49,009 bases of DNA, from contig CAJAQT010000052.1 in the NCBI GenBank assembly GCA_903944165.1, positions 1-49,009 on the forward strand, given 5' to 3'. This DNA comes from an uncultured Methylococcaceae bacterium. GTDB lineage: Bacteria > Pseudomonadota > Gammaproteobacteria > Methylococcales > Methylomonadaceae. The position numbers and the translations under genes are program-made. Every line of letters starts with the position of its first letter. Positions within the stretch are counted from its first letter, which is position 1. Under the pieces are notes generated by a model. That model worked only from the letters and a program-made list of their open reading frames with translations, was not told the DNA's origin and did not search any database. Shown piece by piece: positions 8,436 to 16,352 of the stretch.

Positions 8436-9322
8436 TGAAAAATATAGTTATTTTTACAGACGATCCAGGGTGGCATGGCAAACAGCTTCAACAGGCATTT
8501 GCCAATCTAGGCTACACCAGCTTTTTTGCTTCACTGACCAATTGTCAGTTACACATATCCCCCCACGCTATTCCAATCATTATTCCAGGACTAAAAGAAT
8601 CTCTTCCCTGCGCAGTATTTGTCCGTGGCATTCCAGGCGGCTCACTTGCTGAAGTAACGTTTTACCTTAATATTTTACATAGCCTAAAAAAACTTAATGT
8701 TCCTGTTTATAACCAAGTAAACGCTATTGAGCATACTGTAGATAAAGCAGCAACAAGCTTTTTACTGCACCAAGCAAAACTCCCAACACCCACTACATGG
8801 GTCGTTAAAAATACTAACGACGCTATAGCCATAACAAAAAATGAATTACAGCAAGGACATTTTGTTATCTGCAAACCCCTATTCGGTTCTCAGGGAAAAG
8901 GTATCCGTCGAATTGAAAAAACTAGCGACTTACTTTGGCTAACATCAAGCCAAGGCATTTTTTATCTCCAACGATTTATAAACTGCCTCGGCAATGATTT
9001 TTCTGATATTAGAGTTTTTGTTATTAATCAAATTGCAATTTCGGCAATGCGCAGAAAAGGAAAATATTGGTTAAATAATGTTGCCCTAGGCGCTCACTGC
9101 GAACCTATCGAGTTAACAGATGCTCTCGCTAAGCTTGCGACGAAGGCAACACTCGCATTAAATTTAGAATACGCTGGTATCGATATTATTCAAGATACTA
9201 GTGGTCACTACACTATTATTGAAGTCAACAGCATTCCTGCCTGGAAGGGTCTGGAGTCAACGTGTTCAATAAATATTGCTCAACTTCTTGCTGATGATTT
9301 AATTAACCGCTTCATCAACTAA
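8435..9322 (+). CDS. RimK-like ATP-grasp ligase of the H4MPT/methylofuran gene set
   Basis: A 295-residue ATP-grasp protein. The central VICKPLFGSQGKGIRRI is the ATP-binding loop, DIRVFVINQIAISAMRRKG and GIDIIQ..YTIIEVNSIPAW are the metal/ATP-binding strands of the RimK/MptN subfamily, whose members ligate glutamate to cofactors or proteins. A longer frame opens at 8390 inside iscA, but the ATG at 8435 gives a proper N-terminus (MKNIVIFTDDPGWHG). In methylotrophs such ligases are found in the tetrahydromethanopterin islands. Glutamylation of H4MPT or methylofuran is the likely role, which I infer from the neighbours CitG-like and fae. Confidence 0.82.
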   Translation: MKNIVIFTDDPGWHGKQLQQAFANLGYTSFFASLTNCQLHISPHAIPIIIPGLKESLPCAVFVRGIPGGSLAEVTFYLNILHSLKKLNVPVYNQVNAIEHTVDKAATSFLLHQAKLPTPTTWVVKNTNDAIAITKNELQQGHFVICKPLFGSQGKGIRRIEKTSDLLWLTSSQGIFYLQRFINCLGNDFSDIRVFVINQIAISAMRRKGKYWLNNVALGAHCEPIELTDALAKLATKATLALNLEYAGIDIIQDTSGHYTIIEVNSIPAWKGLESTCSINIAQLLADDLINRFIN

Positions 9323-9337
9323 ATATCCAGCCGCGTG

Positions 9338-10186
9338 ATGACACCAAAGCAACTCGCTGAACTTTACTTACTTGCCTGCGAAACAGAATTACAGGCATTT
9401 AAACCTGGCAATGTAAGTATTTATTCTGACGGCCATGACATGACTGTCAACGACTTTAGAATCAGCTCAGAAAAAAGTGCACCTCCACTTTGCAACCCCA
9501 AGTTTAGCCTTGGCGAAAAAATTTATTATGCTGTTAAAGCAACGGCCAACAACGTTGGATGCAATACAAACCTAGGGATTATCTTATTATGCGCACCATT
9601 AATTCATAGTGCGCAAACTAAACAACCAAGCACCTCGATTAAAAGCGCGCTATCAAACACGCTATTAGCAACGACAATTACTGATGCCAACTGGGCATTT
9701 AAAGCAATTGCCTTAGCTGCTCCAGGTGGCTTAGGGACGAATACTGCGCAAGATGTTCATAATCCAGCAACGATAACCTTATTAAAAGCCATGCAATTAG
9801 CCGCATCTAAAGACCGAATTGCCTTTCAGTATTGCAATCAATACAGAGATATTTTCGATTTTTTAACTCCGATATACTATAATAGTGTAAGTAAATGGAA
9901 CAAACCCAATTGGGCTGCAGTAATGGTTTATCTAAGTTGTATAGCTCAACTACCAGATAGCCACATTGAAAGAAAATTTGGTGATTGTTATACATTAATG
10001 ATTGCTGAAAAAATGAATTTATTAAAAAATGCTTTGCATAATGCAGATAGACCAGAGACTATTCTTCCACTGCTTTATAGTGCAGACAAAGAACTCAAAT
10101 CTCTACGCATTAATCCTGGCACAACCGCTGATTTAACTGTAGCAACAATTTTTTCAGCATTTTTACAAGACTTTAAAAGTCTTTAA
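9338..10186 (+). CDS. CitG-like triphosphoribosyl-dephospho-CoA synthase family protein (methylotroph Orf7 type)
   Basis: The 282-residue protein keeps CitG/MdcB-family landmarks: ELQAFKPGNVS near the N-terminus (CitG-type KPGLVD position), NTNLGIILLCAPL, GGLGTNTAQDVHN and the C-terminal INPGTTADLTVA. There is no citrate lyase or malonate decarboxylase here, so synthesis of that acyl-carrier prosthetic group is unlikely. A homologous protein (Orf7) is a standing member of methylotroph H4MPT gene clusters and is thought to act in C1-cofactor biosynthesis. GTG (9335) and ATG (9338) are adjacent possible starts. It begins shortly after the ATP-grasp gene and its 3' end contains a 17-bp palindrome. 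Confidence 0.8.
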   Translation: MTPKQLAELYLLACETELQAFKPGNVSIYSDGHDMTVNDFRISSEKSAPPLCNPKFSLGEKIYYAVKATANNVGCNTNLGIILLCAPLIHSAQTKQPSTSIKSALSNTLLATTITDANWAFKAIALAAPGGLGTNTAQDVHNPATITLLKAMQLAASKDRIAFQYCNQYRDIFDFLTPIYYNSVSKWNKPNWAAVMVYLSCIAQLPDSHIERKFGDCYTLMIAEKMNLLKNALHNADRPETILPLLYSADKELKSLRINPGTTADLTVATIFSAFLQDFKSL

Positions 10187-10227
10187 CAAATTTGTTCATT
10201 CAACAAATAAGGAGACACGTAAGTGTC
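10167..10227. promoter_or_regulatory. Palindrome-dense leader in front of fae
   Basis: Four dyads lie in 61 bp. AAGACTTT-A-AAAGTCTT (10167-10183) covers the end of the CitG-like gene. AACAAATTTGTT (10185-10196) follows. ATTTGTT-N5-AACAAAT (10190-10208) overlaps it. GACAC-GTAA-GTGTC (10214-10227) contains the upstream GTG codon. A strong AAGGAG (10209-10214) sits between them. The dyads could be operator sites or mRNA structures controlling fae. Confidence 0.5.
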
Positions 10228-10276
10228 AATATTAGCTCAAATTTTTTCAACTTTTTCTTCACAGGGGAAAACAAAA

Positions 10277-10795
10277 ATGGCAAAAATTAATAAATTGTGT
10301 GTTGGTGAATCTTTAGTGGGCGAAGGCAATGAAATTGCACACATCGATTTAATCATTGGTCCAAGAGGATCTGCTGCTGAAAGCGCATTCGCAAATGCTT
10401 TAACAAATAATAAAGATGGTTTCTCTACTTTATTAGCAGTTGTTGCTCCTAACTTAATGGTTAAACCAGCAACAATTTTATTCAATAAAGTTACTATAAA
10501 AGGCTCAAAACAAGCAGTTCAAATGTTTGGTCCTGCTCAACGCGCTGTTGCTATGGCGGTTGCTGATTGTGTTGAAGATGGCACTATCCCAGCTGATGAA
10601 GCTGACGATTTATTCATTTCAGTTGGTGTTTTTATTCACTGGCAAGCTGAAGATGACGCAAAAATTGAATCCTTCAATTATGCAGCAACTAAAGAAGCAT
10701 TAAAACGTGCTGTTGCTGGCACACCAACAGCTGCTGAAGTTGTTGCTGCTAAAAAAGAAGCAAAACATCCATTCGCTGTAAATAATGAAGCATAA
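10277..10795 (+). CDS. fae: Formaldehyde-activating enzyme
   Basis: Catalyses condensation of formaldehyde with tetrahydromethanopterin to methylene-H4MPT, the entry step of formaldehyde oxidation in methylotrophs. The 172-residue protein is a clear Fae: it opens [15 protein letters not shown] and contains the active-site histidine region [52 protein letters not shown] and the tail HPFAVN. I chose ATG 10277 because it matches the family start and has AGGGGA eight bases upstream. The frame also extends to a GTG at 10223 with its own AAGGAG, which would add 18 residues. A hairpin terminator follows immediately. fae usually is very highly expressed, which fits having its own leader and terminator. 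Confidence 0.97.
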   Translation: MAKINKLCVGESLVGEGNEIAHIDLIIGPRGSAAESAFANALTNNKDGFSTLLAVVAPNLMVKPATILFNKVTIKGSKQAVQMFGPAQRAVAMAVADCVEDGTIPADEADDLFISVGVFIHWQAEDDAKIESFNYAATKEALKRAVAGTPTAAEVVAAKKEAKHPFAVNNEA

Positions 10796-10813
10796 AACTT
10801 AACGTTTAATGCC

Positions 10814-11536
10814 TTATAAATACCTCGGTAATTTTATCGAGGTATTTTTTGCCTCTAAAATATCTTCAGACGTAATTGCTCCAGTATGAAGACTTGTTGC
10901 CAAAAGAACTTTTTCAATACCTATTTTTTGTAATAAAAATAAATCATCTCTATTTCTTACTCCTCCCGCAGCAATAAACGTCTTATTTACTTTTAATTGT
11001 CTAAATTCATTTAACTTATTCACATCAGGCCCCAAACAACTTCCCACACGCGCTAATGTCATTATGATAATTTCATTTGGCCAATGCTCTTGGGTATTAA
11101 AAAGATCACTTGCCCCCAACGCAACTCCAGCGCTTGAATAATCTAACGATAGTACATAATTTTTTTTCAACAACCGTATTTCTGAAATTGAATTATCTTG
11201 ATATGACTCACTACCTATCACAGGCAAATAATTTTTAGGTCGTTTCGTATAAAATTGATACGATTGACGCCCCTGATCCACCCAAAAACTCAATTCTGAA
11301 AAACGTAAAATTACTTGATCTATTAGTTGCGTTTGACTTTCCTGACCCGTTATAGCATTTAAATCCGCAATATAAAAAGTATCAAAGCCATACAATGCTA
11401 ATAATGCCTTTATAATACCCTCCATATCCGAACCAGCATAAAGGCACGAATCAAGCGGTTGATAATTAAATCTATTACCTAAATGAGCATGTACTACAAT
11501 ATTGTCTTTAATATCTATAACTGGAATTATTTTCAT
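10814..11536 (-). CDS. HisA/HisF-family protein of the methylotroph/archaeal C1-cofactor set
   Basis: A 240-residue TIM-barrel protein related to HisA: the opening MKIIPVIDIKDNIVVHAHLG and the later AAGGVRNRDDLFLLQKIGIEKVLLATSLHTG resemble HisA phosphate-binding strands, but there is no his operon here. A distinct HisA/HisF-related family is shared by methanogens and H4MPT-dependent methylotrophs, and I place it there. The substrate is unknown. It is convergent with fae (18 bp between stops), and the fae terminator lies in its last codons. It is divergent from the ATP-grasp gene at 11548 with only 11 bp between start codons. Confidence 0.72.
   Translation of the reverse strand: MKIIPVIDIKDNIVVHAHLGNRFNYQPLDSCLYAGSDMEGIIKALLALYGFDTFYIADLNAITGQESQTQLIDQVILRFSELSFWVDQGRQSYQFYTKRPKNYLPVIGSESYQDNSISEIRLLKKNYVLSLDYSSAGVALGASDLFNTQEHWPNEIIIMTLARVGSCLGPDVNKLNEFRQLKVNKTFIAAGGVRNRDDLFLLQKIGIEKVLLATSLHTGAITSEDILEAKNTSIKLPRYL
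10819..10850 (+). terminator. Intrinsic terminator of fae
   Basis: AATACCTCG (10819-10827) pairs perfectly with CGAGGTATT (10838-10846) around a 10-nt loop and runs into a T-tract (10845-10850). It lies 24 bp after the fae stop and is embedded in the 3' coding end of the convergent HisA-like gene, encoding its last residues (PRYL). Confidence 0.88.
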
Positions 11537-11547
11537 CGAACAAAAAA

Positions 11548-12519
11548 ATGAAAGTATTAATTTTTGAATTTATTTCAGGAGGCGGATTAAATAAAGAGGC
11601 GCTTCCCAATACATTACTAAACGAAGGACTGATTATGCTAAACGCTGTAATTGAAGGTTTTTCTAAGATGAAAAACGTTCAATTAGTCGTTATGCAAGAC
11701 TTTCGTGTAAAACCACACCTATCTTCTAACAATATTACACGCCCTATAATTTATAAGCACCAAAATTATTTTCATGAGTTTGTTTATTTATCAACAACAT
11801 GCTCTTTTGTTTGGCCTATCGCACCTGAATTTAACAGCATCTTACTCAACTTATGCAAATCTGTTGCACCTGAAAAATTACTAATATCTATCCCTTCTGC
11901 AATTGAAATAACCAGCAATAAATTTTTAACCTATAAATTCTTAACTAGGCATGAAATTACTACAGTACCAACACAACTGCTTTCTCTGGATTGTCACTAT
12001 GAAGATACACACATGCTTAAATCTATTGACGGCGCTGGATGTAATGAAAACATCTTAATTACATCTAAAGCTGAGTTTGATAGCGCGCTGTTTCATGTAA
12101 ATAAATACATCATTCAACCACATATAATTGGCGTAACAACAAGCATATCCTGTTTGTTTTATAATGAAGAAGCACAGATACTTTCATATAATTTACAAGA
12201 ATTTAGACTTATAAAGAATCACTACCAGCTTGCAAAAATTACTGTCAATTATTCACCATATAATCATCACCATCAGATTCTCGCATCTAAAATAGCAAAA
12301 GCAATCCCTGGTTTATGGGGATACATTGGCATTGATTTAATTGAAACACTAGATAATATATTTGTTTTAGAAATAAATCCTAGACTCACCACTTCTTTTG
12401 CTGGAATTTACCCCTCTTTAGGAATTAATATTGTTGAGGAACTCTTTATCATGAAAAATAAAAATATTATTAATTCAACAAATAACGCTTCTTTTTTAAT
12501 TAACCTAAACAATAACTAA
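11548..12519 (+). CDS. ATP-grasp ligase, MfnD-like, of the methylofuran/H4MPT set
   Basis: A 323-residue ATP-grasp protein. The opening FEFISGGGLN, LLNEGLIMLNAVIEGF, the ATP-grasp entry SNKFLTYKFLTRHEITTVPT, a Gly-rich loop SIDGAGCNENILI and the C-terminal metal/ATP site GYIGIDLI..NIFVLEINPRLTTSF are visible. It resembles the MfnD branch (tyramine-glutamate ligase of methanofuran synthesis in methanogens). The bacterial carrier methylofuran carries polyglutamate, so a glutamate ligase fits. It is followed 4 bp later by the MfnF-like gene, which strengthens the reading. The exact substrate is inferred. Confidence 0.72.
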   Translation: MKVLIFEFISGGGLNKEALPNTLLNEGLIMLNAVIEGFSKMKNVQLVVMQDFRVKPHLSSNNITRPIIYKHQNYFHEFVYLSTTCSFVWPIAPEFNSILLNLCKSVAPEKLLISIPSAIEITSNKFLTYKFLTRHEITTVPTQLLSLDCHYEDTHMLKSIDGAGCNENILITSKAEFDSALFHVNKYIIQPHIIGVTTSISCLFYNEEAQILSYNLQEFRLIKNHYQLAKITVNYSPYNHHHQILASKIAKAIPGLWGYIGIDLIETLDNIFVLEINPRLTTSFAGIYPSLGINIVEELFIMKNKNIINSTNNASFLINLNNN

Positions 12520-12523
12520 ATTT

Positions 12524-13582
12524 ATGTATTATGTCGGGTGGGACTTAGGCGGCGCACATATAAAAGCTGCATTATTAAATTCTTCTGGGGTTATTTGTAA
12601 AACATTTTTAGTCCCCTGTCCGCTCTGGAAAGGACTTAACCATCTTTCATCCGCAATATCCTATATTCTAAATTTATTACCAGATAAAGATATTTACCAC
12701 GCGATTACCATGACTGGAGAATTAGTTGATTTATTTGATAATCGAGAACAAGGCGTGCAAGAAATTATTAAAACAAGTAAATCACTATTACTGCCTGACT
12801 ATACCTATTTTTATGCTGGCCATAATGGATTAATTAACGACGCAGACTTATTAACATCTATTTATACCACTATTGCATCAGCAAATTGGCTTGCAAGTGC
12901 AAGCTACATTGCACAAAAACTTGATGACGCTATTTTGATAGACATCGGCAGCACAACAACAGATATAATTGTTATAAGCGACGGTCAAATAAAATCAACA
13001 GCACTTAGTGATTACGAACGCCTTATTTCTCAGGAACTAGTTTATACAGGCATTATTCGAACACCTGTAATGGCCATAACCCAGTCAATTATGCAAAAAA
13101 ACAAATCAATTAACGTTGTTGCTGAGTATTTTGCTAGCATGGCAGATGTTTATCGAATGACGGGGGAACTAAATGAACATACGGATCATACGGAAACAGC
13201 AGACGGGAAGGCTAAAACAATTGCGGCAAGTGCTAGGCGATTAGCGCGAATGATTGCTTGTGACGTTGAAACTGAGGAATTAGATACTTGGCATTTGTTT
13301 GCTAAGAATATTAGGCATCAACAAATTCAAAAAATATCAGCATCTCTAGATTACTGCCAAAATTATTATTCTCTTCCCTATCACTATCCTCTCATAGGTG
13401 CTGGCATTGGGCATTTTTTAATTAAAGAAATAGCGAATTCAAAAAAAATATCTTATATTGATATTAATTCCTTTTTTTGTTTCAAACAAGAATTCACAGA
13501 ATACTCTCCATCCGACATTGCCCCTGCTGCGGCTCTTTCTTATTTATTAAAACATAAACTAGAAACAGACAACTCCGACTAA
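12524..13582 (+). CDS. MfnF-like ASKHA protein (H4MPT-linked C1 transfer pathway protein)
   Basis: A 352-residue protein with hydantoinase/oxoprolinase-type actin-fold ATP-binding motifs. It opens with YVGWDLGGAHIKAALL (phosphate-1) and has DIGSTTTDIIVI in the middle (phosphate-2), plus PLIGAGIGHFLI (adenosine region). This is the architecture of the 'probable H4MPT-linked C1 transfer pathway protein' family (Orf5 type), and of MfnF, which joins the furan and the tyramine-glutamate halves of methanofuran in methanogens. It is cotranscribed with the MfnD-like gene and ends 11 bp from a convergent regulator. Confidence 0.8.
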   Translation: MYYVGWDLGGAHIKAALLNSSGVICKTFLVPCPLWKGLNHLSSAISYILNLLPDKDIYHAITMTGELVDLFDNREQGVQEIIKTSKSLLLPDYTYFYAGHNGLINDADLLTSIYTTIASANWLASASYIAQKLDDAILIDIGSTTTDIIVISDGQIKSTALSDYERLISQELVYTGIIRTPVMAITQSIMQKNKSINVVAEYFASMADVYRMTGELNEHTDHTETADGKAKTIAASARRLARMIACDVETEELDTWHLFAKNIRHQQIQKISASLDYCQNYYSLPYHYPLIGAGIGHFLIKEIANSKKISYIDINSFFCFKQEFTEYSPSDIAPAAALSYLLKHKLETDNSD

Positions 13583-13593
13583 ACAGTAAACAA

Positions 13594-14550
13594 TTAATTA
13601 AGCCCAAAACCATATTTTTGCATTCGATACAATAATGTATCTCTAGTAAGACCAAGCAATCTAGCTGACTTACTCCTGTTTCCTTTGGTTCTATCTAGTG
13701 CTTGATAAATTAAATCAGCCTCTAATTGATCAAGTCGTACTCCACATTCTGGCAAAATAAAACCTTCTGACTTATTAGTTTCTCTTACTTGCTTAAATTC
13801 ATAAGGTAAATTCTCAATTTCAATTATTTTACCTGCTAATAAAATACTTAAACGCTCACACAAATTTCTTAGCTCCCGAATATTACCTGGCCAACTATAG
13901 TTTTTTAGTACTTTTAAGGCTGCCTTGCTAAATCTTGGCGCTGGTATTGAATGCAACTCTGAAAAATATTTAAAAAAATGATTAATCAATAAATCAATAT
14001 CTTCAGATCGTTGTTTTAATACAGGCAACTCCAATGGCACAACATTTAATCTAAAAAACAAATCCTGCCTAAATTTTCCGTCTATTATTAATTGATTAAG
14101 ATCAGTATTTGTCGCAGCAATTACACGCACATTTGTTTTATGTAAGGTTGTTTCGCCTATAGGTATGAACTCACCAGAATCTAAAAATCTTAACAATTTA
14201 CCCTGTATAGCTAAAGGTAATGAGTTGATTTCATCTAAAAATAAGGTTCCGCCATCAACCGCCTTAAAAATGCCCTGCGAATTATTATTTGCCCCCGTAA
14301 ACGCTCCTTTTTTATGACCAAATAATTCAGACTCAATTAAGCCTTCAGGTAAAGCCGCACAGTTTAATGAAAGAAAGGTTTTATTTGCACGCCGACTTGA
14401 TTTTTGAATAGCACGCGCCAACACCTCTTTACCTGTTCCCGTTTCACCCTTAATTAATATAGCCACATCGGTACACGCTGCAATTTTTGCGCTGCGAATC
14501 ATGGATTCTAATTCAGGCGATTTACCAATGATTGAGCTAAAATAATCCAT
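13594..14550 (-). CDS. Sigma-54-dependent activator without sensor domain
   Basis: A 318-residue bacterial enhancer-binding protein made of an AAA+ domain and a Fis-type helix-turn-helix only. Walker A is GETGTGKE (35-42), the sigma-54 contact loop is GAFTGA (82-87), Walker B is GGTLFLDE (100-107), and a Fis HTH occupies about 280-315 (GNRSKSARLLGLTRDTLLYRMQKYG). There is no receiver, GAF or PAS domain, so it resembles PspF in layout, but no psp genes are nearby. Such proteins are usually controlled by a partner in trans. It follows the DsbD_2-like gene by 14 bp and pyrF before that, so all three may be one transcript. Confidence 0.9.
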   Translation of the reverse strand: MDYFSSIIGKSPELESMIRSAKIAACTDVAILIKGETGTGKEVLARAIQKSSRRANKTFLSLNCAALPEGLIESELFGHKKGAFTGANNNSQGIFKAVDGGTLFLDEINSLPLAIQGKLLRFLDSGEFIPIGETTLHKTNVRVIAATNTDLNQLIIDGKFRQDLFFRLNVVPLELPVLKQRSEDIDLLINHFFKYFSELHSIPAPRFSKAALKVLKNYSWPGNIRELRNLCERLSILLAGKIIEIENLPYEFKQVRETNKSEGFILPECGVRLDQLEADLIYQALDRTKGNRSKSARLLGLTRDTLLYRMQKYGFGLN

Positions 14551-14564
14551 AAAAAACCTCCAAA

Positions 14565-15302
14565 CTAATGGTTAGTTACATGCATGTCAGCATGTGTATT
14601 AATTACCATTGGATTTAACCAAGGCATGGCAGCCATCAGCGCCAATGTTATCATAAATAAACCGATTGCTTTCCTAAATTGTTTCATTCTGGAAAGCCGA
14701 GTTAACACACCATTCATTACACCTACACTCATCACTGCGGGTAAAGTCCCTAAACCAAAGGCCAGCATAGTGAATGCGCTTTTCTCTGCACTTCCTGCTG
14801 TAGCGGCAAGAACCAAAGCTGTATAAACCAATCCACAAGGCAACCAGCCCCACACAACCCCAAATAAATATGCTTGTAATCTATTTGAAACGGGTATAAG
14901 CCTTCGACCATAGGGCTCTAATTTCTTCCATAAAATTAACCCCACTTTTTCGACATATGCAAACCTAGAAAACCATCCTGCAATATACAGCCCTGAACTT
15001 GCCATTATAATTGCAGATAAAATTTGTATTATTCGATAGCCATGCTCTCCAAACGGCATAACAGTAATTGTTTGAATAATACCAACGAAACCTCCCGCAA
15101 GCATATAGCTTGTTAATCTCCCTAAATTATAATTAAGTACAAAAGCCGATAAAAGGTAATTACTGCCTCTAACATTTGGGCTTAAACTTAAAGTTAATGT
15201 ACCAATAATAGACCCACACATTCCAATGCAATGTAAGCTACTGGCTAAACCCATTGCAAAAGCAACTATATAGGAACTTGTAAAAGCAGGATCAAATGGC
15301 AT
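14565..15302 (-). CDS. DsbD_2/SafE-like integral membrane protein
   Basis: A 245-residue polytopic protein with about six membrane segments and the family signature MGLASSLHCIGMCGSI (17-32), whose paired cysteines mark the 'sulfite exporter TauE/SafE-like, DsbD_2' family. Close relatives lie in cbb3-oxidase maturation loci and are thought to move copper or reducing equivalents across the membrane. A second half motif GWLPCGLVYTAL (cysteine in TM4) is present. No oxidase genes are adjacent, so the partner is unknown. It is 36 bp downstream of pyrF and just upstream of the sigma-54 activator. Confidence 0.8.
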   Translation of the reverse strand: MPFDPAFTSSYIVAFAMGLASSLHCIGMCGSIIGTLTLSLSPNVRGSNYLLSAFVLNYNLGRLTSYMLAGGFVGIIQTITVMPFGEHGYRIIQILSAIIMASSGLYIAGWFSRFAYVEKVGLILWKKLEPYGRRLIPVSNRLQAYLFGVVWGWLPCGLVYTALVLAATAGSAEKSAFTMLAFGLGTLPAVMSVGVMNGVLTRLSRMKQFRKAIGLFMITLALMAAMPWLNPMVINTHADMHVTNH

Positions 15303-15338
15303 AGACTAAATACATAAATGTTGTACAAAATTACTTTA

Positions 15339-16064
15339 TTAACTATTAAAGATACGCTTTATTTCTAATTGAATATTGTCCACTATCTCTTTACGATTTT
15401 CAGCATCTCGTATAGGACGTCCCATAACAATATAATCAGCACCATTTTTAAACGCATCCCCTACACTTACCACTCTTTTTTGATCATCCTTTATAGCATT
15501 GTCAACCGGGCGAATACCTGGAGTGATTACTACTAATTTATTATCAAGAGACGCTCTCAACTTCCCTACTTCTAAACCAGAGGAAATGACTCCGTCGCAC
15601 CCCAATGCTAAGGCTCGTTTAGCACGGGATAATACCAGCTCTTCCACGTTACATTTAAATCCTAAATCAGCCAAATCCCCTTGATCTAAACTTGTAAGCG
15701 CGGTCACTGCAAACACCATTAACGCACCTTTTTCTTTTACTGCAGCCGCTAACATAGCATCATTGCCATGTACTGTTGCAAAATCGACACCCTTACTGCT
15801 CAACGCTTTGATCGCTCGCCCAACAGTTTCTGGAACATCAAAAAACTTTAAATCCACAAATATTTTCTTTTGCTTCTTTTTTAGAGACTCGATGAAATCG
15901 AAGCAATTTCCCGACATAAATAACTCCATACCTATTTTATAAAAACAGGCACTTTCTCCTAATTCTTCAACAAATAACTCAGCTTCAGCAATTGCAGGCA
16001 CATCTAAAGCAACAATTAAACGTTCATGTGTAGGAATGTTTTTTTTTGAAATTAATTGATTCAT
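15339..16064 (-). CDS. pyrF: Orotidine 5'-phosphate decarboxylase
   Basis: Last step of UMP synthesis. A 241-residue TIM barrel: IVALDVP binds the substrate, and the catalytic tetrad segment FVDLKFFDVPETV holds Asp71, Lys73 and Asp76. VTPGIRP-type sequence (ITPGIRPVDNAI) and YIVMGRPIRDAENRKE are the phosphate-binding strands. The start (MNQLISKKNIPTHERLIVALD) is slightly long for the family, so Met1 is probable but not proven. It heads a minus-strand group with the DsbD_2-like and sigma-54 activator genes. Confidence 0.95.
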   Translation of the reverse strand: MNQLISKKNIPTHERLIVALDVPAIAEAELFVEELGESACFYKIGMELFMSGNCFDFIESLKKKQKKIFVDLKFFDVPETVGRAIKALSSKGVDFATVHGNDAMLAAAVKEKGALMVFAVTALTSLDQGDLADLGFKCNVEELVLSRAKRALALGCDGVISSGLEVGKLRASLDNKLVVITPGIRPVDNAIKDDQKRVVSVGDAFKNGADYIVMGRPIRDAENRKEIVDNIQLEIKRIFNS

Positions 16065-16188
16065 AATTTTTAAAAGCTATCGTAAATTTAAGACTAATTG
16101 CTCGCTTCAATAAAAAACTAAGCAGCGATCCTACAAAACATTAAATAAATTTTGCACTTGTTATTTTTAACGTGCCAACTTAGATCAT

Positions 16189-16258
16189 ATTTTCAGGCGT
16201 GACGGAAAGTATCTCAACCTCTTTTCATACGCGGCAAAAGCCTTCACGCCATGAAAAT
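16189..16258. repeat. 70-bp element bounded by 14/15-bp inverted repeats
   Basis: ATTTTCAGGCGTGA (16189-16202) is the reverse complement of TCACGCCATGAAAAT (16244-16258) apart from a one-base bulge. The 41-bp interior is not coding. It could be a MITE-like remnant, a structured RNA or an operator for pyrF. There is no obvious target duplication. Confidence 0.45.
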
Positions 16259-16292
16259 GTTCGCTTGACAATCCAGCACTTAACTTTTAAGC

Positions 16293-16331
16293 AAAAAAAA
16301 GGCTGCCAACGTGTACTGTTGGTAGCCTTTA
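16293..16331 (-). terminator. Intrinsic terminator of the EF-G2 gene
   Basis: On the minus strand, GGCTACCAAC and GTTGGCAGCC pair (10 bp, one G-T wobble) around a 7-nt loop, positions 16301-16327, followed by eight Ts (plus-strand A-run 16293-16300). It is located 26 bp beyond the stop of the EF-G2 gene. Confidence 0.92.
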
Positions 16332-16352
16332 TTTGTTCTACGAAATAGAGAC

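Noticed and set aside
10223-10276. N-terminal extension of Fae from GTG 10223 as the main start
   Set aside because: Family proteins begin MAKI at the ATG 10277, which has its own Shine-Dalgarno. The extension is kept only as a finding.
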